From assembly GCA_025642075.2 (NCBI GenBank), contig JAODUO010001703.1:7501-71500 (forward strand): a stretch of 64,000 nt of DNA, given 5' to 3'. The position numbers were made by a program, and so were the translations under genes. Shown here piece after piece: positions 49,499 to 63,167 of the stretch. The notes below the pieces were generated by a model. The model had not been told where the DNA came from. It saw nothing but the letters and a program-made list of their open reading frames with translations, and searched no databases. This stretch comes from Ridgeia piscesae (lineage: Eukaryota; Annelida; Polychaeta; Sabellida; Siboglinidae). Every line of letters begins with the position of its first letter. Positions within the stretch are counted from its first letter, which is position 1.

Positions 49499-52400
49499 CT
49501 GGGAAAAAACACAACACAAGGATTAGTTCTCTGTAAGTATTATTTTGTTTTTGAATGAATTAACTTTATTTATTTCGGTCACTAACATACAAATAAATAC
49601 ACAAGCATACAATTGAATATAAAAATGTACCGTGAGATCCTCTAGACCCCCCAGGGTTTATACTGACTTATGCATTTAGAGTGATGATTAATAACAAAGT
49701 ACGACATGTGCAGAGTTTGGACCCACCTAAATGTTACTGTTATAACTGTAGCTTTGCCTTTATGCTGATACTTCCTTGCGTTAATTAAATAATTTAACAT
49801 CATGCCAGTCACGTAATATATATTTATGGTATAAAATATTGCCACTTTTTGAGACATAATTAGAGCTCTGCCTTGTGCCCACCACAAGTGCAACAGTCAT
49901 GTAGTACTGCACCATGCACTTCTAATGAATGATAAGTAGACTTTGCATATGCCAACCACACCACCTTTTCTGCCTTAAAAGTGTACAAAGATACAATATT
50001 TAAAAAACAAAAATAATTGCAGTAACTAAAATGTACGCAAAGCTACAATTATAAAGCAAAGTTTAGGTGGGTCCGAATTCCACATAGATAAGGACTGCCA
50101 GAAAAGTCTGAATTTTCAAGATTAATGAATGGGTTTTAATACACGGTAAATCATACAAATATAACCTAATACTACCAGCACATGTGCATGCATATTTGTT
50201 AGTTATATCCCACAGAATGAAGACACACAGAACATAGTGGTCCCAGTCTACACAACTGTTACATGTAGTTGACAGTATTTGCTGGTTGGTACTTGGCTGT
50301 TTATGGTGGGCTGTGTGCTGTGGGACTGATAACATGGTATGAAGGGGAAGGAGGGGGGAGGTGGATGGATGGGATAGAGTGGGATCAGAATGGATAGAGT
50401 GGGATCAGAGGGGAGAGAGTGGGATCAGAGGGGAGAGAGAGAGATCAGAAGTGAGACAGTGGGATCAGAAGGGAGAGACTGGGATCAGAAGGGAGAGAGT
50501 GGGATTAGAAGGGAAAGACAGGGATCAGAAGGGAGGGAATGGGATAAGAAGAAGATAATGGGATCAGAAGGGAGGGAATGGTATCAGAAGGGATAGAATG
50601 GGATCAGAAGGGAGAGAATGGGATCAGAAGGGAGATAATGGGATCAGAAGGGAAAGAACGGGATCAGAAGGGAGGGAATGGGATCAGAAGGGAAGAATGG
50701 GATCAGAAGGGAGGGAATGGGATAAGAAGGGATAATGGGATCAGAAGGGAGGGAATGGGATCAGAAGGGATAGAATGGGATCAGAAGGGAGAGAATGGGA
50801 TCAGAAGGGAGATAATGGGATCAGAAGGGAAAGAACGGGATCAGAAGGGAAGATGGGATCAGAAGGGAGAGAATGGGATCAGAAGGGAGAGAATGGGATC
50901 AGAAGGGAGAGACTGGGATCAGAAGGGAGAGAATGGGATCAGAAGGGAGAGAATGGGATCAGAAGGGAGAGAATGGGATCAGAAGGAGAGAGATGGGATC
51001 AGAAGGGAGAGAATGGGATCAGAAGGGAGAGAATGGGATCAGAAGGGAGAGAATGGGATCAGAAGGGAGAGAATGGGATCAGAAGGGAGAGAATGGGATC
51101 AGAAGGGAGAGAATGGGATCAGAAGGGAGAGAATGGGATCAGAAGGGAGAGACTGGGATCAGAAGGGAGAGAATGGGATCAGAAGGGAGAGAATGGGATC
51201 AGAAGGGAGATGGGATCAGAAGGGAGAGAATGGGATCAGAAGGGAGAGATGGGATCAGAAGGGAGAGAATGGGATCAGAAGGGAGAGATGGGATCAGAAG
51301 GGAGGAATGGGATCAGAAGGGAGAATGGGATCAGAAGGGAGAGAATGGGATCAGAAGGGAGAGAATGGGATCAGAAGGGAGAGAATGGGATCAGAAGGGA
51401 GAGAATGGGATCAGAAGGGAGAGGAATGGGATCAGAAGGGAGAGAATGGGATCAGAAGGGAGAGAATGGGATCAGAAGGGAGAGAATGGGATCAGAAGGG
51501 AGAGAATGGGATCAGAAGGGAGAGAATGGGACCAGAAGGGAGAGAATGGGATCAGAAGGGAGAGAATGGGATCAGAGAGATACGAAGTGGGACTGAGAGT
51601 AAAGCGTGGGCTTAGACAGGAGTGGGAGTGTGGTAGAAAGACACAGTGGGATTACAAGGGAGGTGGTGGGAGAGAGTAGGATTAAAGAAAGAGGGAGAGT
51701 GGGATGAGGCGTACCCAGTGAGGACGTTGTGGGCGAGGGAGATCTTCCTCTTCTGTAGCTGGGCAATCTTCTCCTCCACGGTGTCCTGACACAAGAACCT
51801 GACGCGACAATAAACAGTGTCAGTGTCGCCATCACATGTCAGTAACGTCACTCACTCGGTGGGCCTAAGCTAAATGGAAGCAGTTAGTTATTTGTCATCG
51901 TAATTGTATTCTACAATATAAACTGAATCTATGAGAATATGTAACTGTATCAGTTTTTGTTGCAGTTTAAAGGTGGGCTGAAATGCTTGAATGACCATGA
52001 CCCAAACGCAAGAACATAGCATTTACAAGATATGAAACCATGATTTGGTGAGCTCTAGACGCTGTATATTTTAAGTATTTTGTTTAAACATTGATGCGAC
52101 CGTATGCTGCCATTACGATCCAGCTGCATTTGGTTTGTGTTGCTCCTATCTAATTGATTTACTTGATTAATAGACATTTCTGCACGAAAACAAGAAAATG
52201 ATGCCTTATTATATATGGTAGGCTTTATACAAATCAACAAATCATTTATATGCATTTATAAAAATTTATAATTAAATTACAATGATTGTTTATGGTGTAA
52301 ACGGTTTGTTTACATGGAGTGACCTCAGGTCTGATTATTACTGAGATGGCTTAGTGAGTCATGTCATATCACTTCTCGACCTTCCTTCAAATCAGCTCAG

Positions 52401-55400
52401 GTTTGACAATCTCCCTTTAGAGACACCAACTTACTTGTGGATGAAAACATCCTTCTTCTGACCGAGTCGGTAGATGCGGTCGCAGGCCTGTGTCTCAAGG
52501 GCGGGATTCCTGCAAGGACAGGTCAAACATCCTGATGACAAACATCCTGGTGACAGACACCCAAAGTCAGAACCATTCCACAGTCACAAACAAGTTCATA
52601 CAAGTTGTTGCTAACATGTCTACATATATTTATAATATTATTATAAAACAGTGTTTCTCTGTCCGTCCGTCTGTCCGTCCGTCCGTCCGTCCGTCCGTCC
52701 GTCCGTCCGTCCGTCCGTCCGTCCGTCCGTCCGTCCGTCCGTCCGTCCGTCCGTCCGTCCGTCCGTCCGTCCGTCCGTCCGTCCGTCCGTCCGTTCTGTC
52801 GTCTGTCGTGTCTGGTCCGTCCGTCTGTGGACCCACATCTCCATCAGTTTTGTATGTACTGAGCTGAAATTTTGCATGTGAGCTAGCGGGCCCACAAGAC
52901 GGTTCGTAGGTTTAGACTTTTTAAAATTTATCCGGGGGTGGAGAGCAGAAAACATGAACGTTGAGGGCTCAATATTTCATAAGGCTATGACTTTATTTGT
53001 TCTGCCTGATGCTTGTAGAAGTGACCGACTCACCAGTGCAGATCGACCATGAAGAGATGGTTTCCTCCAATCAGATTCAAGCCGCAACCTCCGGCTCGTA
53101 GCGACACCAACATCACCTAGCAACCAATCGTGTTACTTAGCAACAGGCAGAGGAGCATATTAAACCACTGAGACGTTGTCACGAACAGTTCAGAATATGT
53201 TATAAAATAGCACTTGTGGGATCCATGAGTTTCTCACTGGTGCCTTTTAGCTGGAGACATGGTCTGGAATTGTTTTGAACAGTTTTTATAAACATCGTCA
53301 CCTCCAATGGCTAGAATAAAATTATAATACCAGGGGGATGGGACTGTACACATGCTATAAGCATTGTTTATAAAATGTATTCACTATAACATTTTGATGT
53401 TTTAGAAGATGTTATTGTTGCACAAAGGAAAGACACATAACTAAGTATGACACAGTAAAATAGACATGGTAATTTGCAGAGCGTACCTGTGGCCCGTCAG
53501 GGTCAGTGTTGAAGGCTTCCACTAGTTCCATACGCTTCAGGGCGGGCACATCCCCCCGGATGGTGCAGCACCGCAAGCCCAGGCGGTGCACGTGGTGCTC
53601 CATCACCATCAACATAGAGGTCCACTGAGACACGATCACACTACAACCACATCAACATGGAGGTCCACTGAGACATGATCACACTACAACCACGTCAACA
53701 TGGAGGTCCACTGAGACACGATCACACTACAACCACATCAACATGAAGGTCCACTGAGACATGATCACACTACAACCACATCAACATGGATGTCCATTGA
53801 GACACGATCACACTACAACCACATCAACATAGAGGTCCACTGAGACACGATCACACTACAACCACATCAACATGGAGGTCCACTGAGACATGATCACACT
53901 ACAACCACATCAACATGGATGTCCATTGAGACACGATCACACTACAACCACGTCAACATGGATGTCCATTGAGACACGATCACACTACAACCACGTCAAC
54001 ATGGAGGTCCACTGAGACACGATCACACTACAACCACATCAACATGGAGGTCCACTGAGACACGATCACACTACAACCACATCAACATGGAGGTCCACTG
54101 AGACACGATCACACTACAACCACATCAACATGGAGGTCCACTGAGACACGATCACACTACAACCACATCAACATGGAGGTCCACTGAGACATGATCACAC
54201 TACAACCACATCAACATGGAGGTCCATGAGACACGATCACACTACAACCACATCAACATGGATGTCCATTGAGACACGATCACACTACAACCACGTCAAC
54301 ATGGAGGTCCATTGAGACACGATCACACTAAACCACATCAACATGGATGTCCACTGAGACATGATCACACTACAACCACATCAACATGGAAGTCCACTGA
54401 GACATGATCATACTACAACCACATCAACATGGAGGTCCACTGAGACGTGATCACACTACAACCACATCAACATGGAGGTCCACTGAGACGTGATCACACT
54501 ACAACCACATCAACATGGAGGTCCATTGAGACACGATCACACTACAACCACATCAACATGGAGGTCCACTGAGACACGATCACACTACAACCACATCAAC
54601 ATGGAGGTCCACTGAGACATGATCACACTACAACCACATCAACATGGATGTCCACTGAGACATGATCACACTACAACCACATCAACATGGAGGTCCATTG
54701 AGACATGATCACACTATAACCACATCAACATGGATGTCCACTGAGACATGATCACACTACAACCACATCAACATGGAGGTCCACTGAGACATGATCATAC
54801 TACAACCACATCAACATGGAGGTCCACTGAGACATGATCACACTACAACCACATCAACATGGAGGTCCACTGAGACATGATCACACTACAACCACGTCAA
54901 CATGGAGGTCCATTGAGACACGATCACACTACAACCACGTCAACATGGAGGTCCAGTGAGACACGATCACACTACAACCACATCAACATGGAGGTCCATT
55001 GAGACACGATCACACTACAACCACATCAACATGGAGGTCCATTGAGACATGATCACACTACAACCACGTCAATATGGAGGTCCATTGAGACACGATCACA
55101 CTACAACCACGTCAACATGGAGGTCCATTGAGACACGATCACACTACAACCACATCAACATGGAGGTCCATTGAGACACGATCACACTACAACCACATCA
55201 ACATGGAGGTCCATTGAGACATGATCACACTACAACCACGTCAACATGGAGGTCCATTGAGACACGATCACACTACAACCACGTCAACATGGAGGTCCAT
55301 TGAGACACGATCACACTACAACCACGTCAACATGGAGGTCCACTGAGACATGATCACACAACAACCACGTCAACATGGAGGTCCACTGAGACACGATCAC

Positions 55401-58400
55401 ACTACAACCACGTCAACATGGAGGTCCACTGAGACATGATCACACTACAACCACGTCAACATGGAGGTCCATTGAGACACGATCACACTACAACCACGTC
55501 AACATGGAGGTCCATGAGACACGATCACACTACAACCACATCAACATGGAGGTCCATTGAGACATGATCACACTACAACCACATCAACATGGAGGTCCAT
55601 TGAGACATGATCACACTACAACCACATCAACATGGAGGTCCATTGAGACATGATCACACTACAACCACATCAACATGGAGGTCCATTGAGACACGATCAC
55701 ACTACAACCACATCAACATGGAGGTCCATTGAGACACGATCACACTACAACCACATCAACATGGAGGTCCATTGAGACACGATCACACTACAACCACGTC
55801 AACATGGAGGTCCATTGAGACACGATCACACTACAACCACGTCAACATGGAGGTCCATTGAGACACGATCACACTACAACCACGTCAACATGGAGGTCCA
55901 CTGAGACATGATCACACAACAACCACGTCAACATGGAGGTCCACTGAGACACGATCACACTACAACCACGTCAACATGGAGGTCCACTGAGACATGATCA
56001 CACTACAACCACATCAACATGGAGGTCCACTGAGACATGATCACACTACAACCACATCAACATGGATGTCCATTGAGACACGATCACACTACAACCACAT
56101 CAACATGGAGGTCCACTGAGACATGATCACACTACAACCACATCAACATGGAGGTCCATTGAGACATGATCACACTACAACCACATCAACATGGATGTCC
56201 ACTGAGACACGATCACACTAAAACCACATCAACATGGAGGTCCACTGAGACACGATCACACTACAACCACATCAACATGGAGGTCCACTGAGACACGATC
56301 ACACTACAACCACATCAACATGGAGGCCCACTGAGACACGATCACACTACAACCACATCAACATGGAGGTCCACTGAGACACGATCACACTGCAACCACA
56401 TCAACATGGAGGTTTATTGAGACACGATCACACTACAACCACATCAACATGGAGGTTCATTGAGACACGATCGTACTACAACCACATCAACATGGAGGTT
56501 CATTGAGACACGATCACACTACAACCACATCAACATAGAGGTCCATTGAGACACGATCGTACTACAACCACATCAACATGGAGGTCCATTGAGACACGAT
56601 CACACTACAACCACATCAACATGGAGGTTCATTGAGACACGATCACACTACAACCACATCAACATGGAGGTCCACTGAGACACGATCACACTACAACCAC
56701 ATCAACATGGAGGTCCACTGAGACACGATCACACTACAACCACGTCAACATGGAGGTCCACTGAGACACAATCACACTACAACCACATCAACATGGAGGT
56801 CCATTGAGACACGATCACACTACAACCACATCAACATGGAGGTCCACTGAGACACGATCACACTACAACCACATTAACATGGAGATCCACCGAAACATGA
56901 TCACACTACAACCACATCAACATGGAGGTCCACTGAGACACAATCACACTACAACCACATCAACATGGAGGTCCACTGAGACACGATCACACTACAACCA
57001 CATCAACATGGAGGTCCACTGAGACATGATCACACAACCACATCAACATGGACCAACAAATACAAAAAAATCTATTGCTTTACAGTCATCTTAGTATCAG
57101 TAACATAGTCACCACAAAACATTGGAAATGTTTGCTAATATGTTGCCTCATTATTGAGATCACTTTGGGGAGCTTTATATTCATAATGTGTATGTTGTGA
57201 TCAAATTGGCCATATCCTGGGGAACTATCATTGATCTTACCTCTTCATTGGCCGTCCCTTGGGTGACTGGTCTCTGATGGTCTCCAGCTCCTTCATCACT
57301 GCTGAGATCTGGAACCAGCAACAGCACAGGTGAGAGACTGCCAGGTGAGAGACTGCCAGGTGAGAGACTGCCAGGTGAGAGACTGCCAGATGAGAGACTG
57401 CCAGATGAGAGACTGCCAGGTGAGAGACTGCCATGTGAGAGACTGCCAGGTGAGAGACTGCCAGGTGAGAGACTGCCAGGTGAGAGACTGCCAGGTGAGA
57501 GACTGCCAGGTGAGAGACTGCCAGGTGAGAGACTGCCAGGTGAGAGACTGCCAGGTGAGAGACTGCCAGGTGAGAGACTGCCAGGTGAGAGACTGCCAGG
57601 TGAGACTGCCAGGTAGAGACTGCCAGGTGAGAGACTGCCAGGTGAGAGACTGCCAGGTGAGAGACTGCCAGGTGAGAGACTGCCAGGTGAGAGACTGCCA
57701 GGTGAGAGACTGCCAGGTGAGAGACTGCCAGGTGAGAGACTGCCAGGTGAGAGACTGCCAGGTGAGAGACTGCCAGGTGAGAGACTGCCAGGTGAGAGAC
57801 TGCCAGGTGAGAGACTGCCAGGTGAGAGACTGCCAGGTGAGAGACTGCCAGGTGAGAGGCTGCCAGGTGAGAGACTGCCAGGTGAGAGACTGCCAGGTGA
57901 GAGACTGCCAGGTGAGAGACTGCCAGGTGAGAGACTGCCAGGTGAGAGACTGCCAGGTGAGAGACTGCCAGGTGAGAGACTGCCAGGTGAGAGACTGCCA
58001 GGTGAGAGGCTGCCAGGTGAGAGACTGCCAGGTGAGAGACTGCCAGGTGAGAGACTGCCAGGTGAGAGACTGCCAGGTGAGAGACTGCCAGGTGAGAGAC
58101 TGCCAGGTGAGAGACTTCCAGGTTAGAGACTGCCAGGTGAGACTGCCAGGTGAGAGACTGCCAGGTGAGAGACTGCCAGGTGAGAGGCTGCCAGGTGAGA
58201 GGCTGCCAGGTGAGAGGCTGCCAGGTGAGAGGCTGCCAGGTGAGAGGCTGCCAGGTGAGAGGCTGCCAGGTGAGAGACTGCCAGGTGAGAGACTGCCAGG
58301 TGAGAGACTGCCAGGTGAGAGACTGCCAGGTGAGAGACTGCCAGGTGAGAGACTGCCAGGTGAGAGACTGCCAGGTGAGAGACTGCCAGGTGAGAGACTG

Positions 58401-61400
58401 CCAGGTGAGACTGCCAGGTGAGAGACTGCCAGGTGAGAGACTGCCAGGTGAGAGACTGCCAGGTGAGAGACTGCCAGGTGAGAGACTGCCAGGTGAGAGA
58501 CTGCCAGGTGAGAGACTGCCAGGTGAGAACTGCCAGGTGAGAGACTGCCAGGTGAGAGACTGCCAGGTGAGAGACTGCCAGGTGAGAGACTGCCAGGTGA
58601 GAGACTGCCAGGTGAGAGACTGCCAGGTGAGAGACTTCCAGGTTAGAGACTGCCAGGTGAGACTGCCAGGTGAGAGACTGCCAGGTGAGAGACTGCCAGG
58701 TGAGAGACTGCCAGGTGAGAGGCTGCCAGGTGAGAGGCTGCCAGGTGAGAGGCTGCCAGGTGAGAGACTGCCAGGTGAGAGACTGCCAGGTGAGAGACTG
58801 CCAGGTGAGAGACTGCCAGTGGACTCCGGAGAGACTGCCAGGTGAGAGACTGCCAGGTGAGAGACTGCCAGGTGAGAGACTGCCATGTGAGAGACTGCCA
58901 GGTGAGAGACTGCCAGGTGAGAGACTGCCAGGTGAGAGACTGCCAGGTGAGAGACTGCCAGGTGAGAGACTGCCAGGTGAGAGACTGCCAGGTGAGAGAC
59001 TGCCAGGTGAGAGCTGCCAGGTGAGCAGACTGCCAGGTGAGAGACTGCCAGGTGAGAGACTGCCAGGTGAGAGACTGCCAGGTGAGAGACTGCCAGGTGA
59101 GAGACTGCCAGGTGAGAGACTGCCAGGTGAGAGGCTGCCAGGTGAGAGACTGCCAGGTGAGAGACTGCCAGAGACTGCCAGGAGACTGCCAGGTGAGAGA
59201 CTGCCAGGTGAGAGACTGCCAGGTGAGAGACTGCCAGGTGAGAGACTGCCAGGTGAGAGACTGCCAGGTGAGAGACTGCCAGGTGAGAGACTGCCAGGTG
59301 AGACTGCCAGGTGGGGACTGCCAGGTGAGAGACTGCCAGGTGAGAGGCTGCCAGGTGAGAGGCTGCCAGGTGAGAGGCTGCCAGGTGAGAGGCTGCCAGG
59401 TGAGAGGCTGCCAGGTGAGAGACTGCCATGTGAGAGACTGCCAGGTGAGAGACTGCCAGGTGAGAGACTGCCAGGTGAGAGACTGCCATGTGAGAGACTG
59501 CCAGGTGAGAGACTGCCAGGTGAGAGACTGCCATGTGAGAGACTGCCAGGTGAGAGACTGCCAGGTGAGAGACTGCCAGGTGAGAGACTGCCAGGTGAGA
59601 GACTGCCAGGTGAGAGACTGCCAGGTGAGAGACTGCCAGGTGAGAGACTGCCAGGTGAGAGACTGCCAGGTGAGAGACTGCCAGGTGAGAGACTGCCAGG
59701 TGAGAGACTGCCAGGTGAGAGACTGCCAGGTGAGAGACTGCCAGGTGAGACTGCCAGGTGACAGCCAGACACGGACCACCGGAGTGGATGACAGTATCAG
59801 GCAATAGCCACCACTGCCACTGTCAAACACACTCTAACCATTCACCAGTTCTCCCACCAGCCCAGTTTCTTACCGTTTCCCACCTCACTAATCCACCTTC
59901 CAATCTATCCACCAATCCGAGGTACCTTACCTGACCACCAGTTCCTCTACCTCCTCCCACCTTCCCACCTTACCTCCATCCCACCTTCCAATCCTCCCAC
60001 CTTCCCTCTGTCACACCTTCCCACCCCCCACCTTACCTCCCTCCCCCTTCCCACCCTCCCACCTTACCTCCCTCCCCCTTCCCACCCTCCCACCTTACCC
60101 CCTCCCACCCTCCCACCTTCCCACCCTCCCACCTTCCCACCCTCCCATCTTCCCATTCTCCCACCCATCTAGTACATCAGGGTTTCTACCCAAAACCCTT
60201 ATGATACGGAATCGTACCAAAAATATGAAAACTGCGTCATTTATAACAGTGACAGGAGTCCGTCCATTAAGGTGGCAACCCACCAACCACAGCAAGTCAG
60301 TCACAAACCTACCAGTCCAGCCATCCATCCATTGTTCCATACACAAACCCACAAAACCCACTGACACACTCTCACACACGCACGCACGCACGCACGCACA
60401 CGCACGCACGCCACACGCACACACGCACACACGCACACACGCACACACGCACACACGCACACACGCACACACGCACACACGCACACACGCACACACGCAC
60501 ACACTAACCTTGGTGCTGGCGTGAGAGACCTCGAACTGGTCCGAGAGCTTCTGGACAATGTCGGGGTCAGCGAGGGTGGCTGCAGTGTCTGCCATAGCCA
60601 TGTCCCTCATCTGCTGGACAATGTCCAGATCGAGGCCGTCCGCCTGTAGTGCCTCCGCGTCCAGTGCCTGTGGTCAACACATTCTCTGTCACTCAAACTG
60701 AAAACTCATCTATTCCGAGCTGTGTGTGGAGTGCAGACACATGTTAGTTTAGTTTACTGAATTTCTATTTAACCTATTTATTATCTTGTGCATGTTTTTA
60801 CACTAATTTTACACAATGTCTTCACAACTTGATTATCAATATACCCTTTATTTTAATAATAATCTTTAGCTGTAACTTATTTATTACTATTATCTTTTAT
60901 ACATATTTTATGTATTGTCATTTACTTTGAAAAATATTAATAGTTTTACATAACTTTTTTTAAGAATATTATTTATAATGTAATAATAGAATTTGTACTT
61001 ATTTGTGTAAATGTAACCCCCCATTAACTCAGTTTCTTTTGGAATACCAAATAATGATCTGTCCCTGGATGAAAGAAGTACATACGTCTTTCATGAGACT
61101 GAGATGACAACAACATTGTCGTAGTCGCAGCAACAACAACAACATCTGACTGCCACCATTCTGCCTCTGTGACTGCTTCAGCAGAGGCCGGCTGCTGTCA
61201 CATGACTGCTGTGGTCCCGGCAACGAGCGGGTGTCATCGTTGGCCCACGGATTTGCTGTCGACATCGTGGCCATGTTTGCGGCCGATCCGACTAGATCTT
61301 TGTCTTCATGTTTCTGGATGTACCTCTGGATTGTAGCTCTGGAACCAACCACAACATCAGTCAGATCAATGGATGGTTCGGAAATACTGAAATTATGTTA

Positions 61401-63116
61401 AATGAACTACTTAACACATGAAGTTAGTTTAAAACATAACATGCATCACTTTAACTATGGCATAGGTTGTATCGTGCAACGTTATAGCACACATCACTTT
61501 AACTATAGCGTAGGTTGTATCGTGCAAAGTTATGGCACACATCATTTTAACTATAGTGTAGGTTGTATCGTGCAAAGTTATAGCACACATCACTTTAACT
61601 ATAGCGTAGGTTATATCGTGCAAAGTTATAGCACACATCACTTTAACTATAGCGTAGGTTATATCGTGCAAAGTTATAGCACACATCACTTTAACTATAG
61701 CGTAGGTTATATCGTGCAAAGTTATAGCACACATCACTTTAACTATAGCGTAGGTTATATCGTGCAAAGTTATAGCACACATCACTTTAACTATAGCGTA
61801 GGTTATATCGTGCAAAGTTATAGCACACATCACTTTAACTATAGCGTAGGTTATATCGTGCAAAGTTATAGCACACATCACTATAACTATAGCGTAGGTT
61901 ATATCGTGCAAAGTTATAGCACACATCACTATAACTATAGCGTAGGTTATATCGTGCAAAGTTATAGCACACATCACTTTAACTATAGCGTAGGTTATAT
62001 CGTGCAAAGTTATAGCACACATCACTTTAACTATAGCGTAGGTTATATCGTGCAAAGTTATAGCACACATCACTATAACTATAGCGTAGGTTATATCGTG
62101 CAAAGTTATAGCACACATCACTTTAACTATAGCGTAGGTTGTATCGTGCAAAGTTATAGCACACATCACTATAACTATGGCATAGGTTATATCATGCAAA
62201 GTTATAGCACACATCACTTTAACTATAGCGTAGGTTATATCGTGCAAAGTTATAGCACACATCACTTTAACTATAGCGTAGGTTGTATCGTGCAAAGTTA
62301 TAGCACACATCACTTTAACTATAGCGTAGGTTGTATCGTGCAAAGTTATAGCACACATCACTTTAACTATGGCATAGGTTATATCGTGCAAAGTTATAGC
62401 ACACATCACTTTAACTATAGCTTAGGTTATATCATGCAAAGTTATAGCACACATCACTTTAACTATAGCTTAGGTTATATCATGCAAAGTTATAGCACAC
62501 ATCACTTTAACTATAGCTTAGGTTATATCATGCAAAGTTATAGCACACATCACTTTAACTATAGCATAGGTTGTATCATGCAAAGTTATAGCACACATCA
62601 CTTTAACTATAGCTTAGGTTATATCATGCAAAGTTATAGCACACATCACTTTAACTATAGCATAGGTTATATCATGCAAAGTTATAGCACACATCACTTT
62701 AACTATAGCTTAGGTTATATCATGCAAAGTTATAGCACACATCACTTTAACTATAGCTTAGGTTATATCATGCAAAGTTATAGCACACATCACTTTAACT
62801 ATAGCTTAGGTTATATCATGCAAAGTTATAGCACACATCACTTTAACTATAGCTTAGGTTATATCATGCAAAGTTATAGCACACATCACTTTAACTATAG
62901 CATAGGTTATATCATGCAAAGTTATAGCACACATCACTTTAACTATGGCATAGGTTATATCGTGCAAACTTATAGCACACATCACTTTAACTATAGCGTA
63001 GGTTGTATTGTGCTGTAGTTACATGGGTTAGTGATCTGTCTTTGTGAGGACACATCATGATGTATATGTGATAACAAGTAAGGATGTGCTCATCAATCTC
63101 AGTGATAATCAAGGTG

Positions 63117-63167
<51 letters not shown>

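Noticed and set aside
57237..59804. 855-residue minus-strand ORF and several 250-550-residue ORFs in other frames
   Set aside because: All are translations of the 15-bp repeat. Period divisible by three keeps many frames open at once. Only 57241-57308 is real coding sequence (TTF2 exon).
61402..63018. 538-residue protein with 16-residue repeats
   Set aside because: It lies inside a TTF2 intron, is matched by an equally open frame on the other strand, and is explained by the 48-bp tandem unit.
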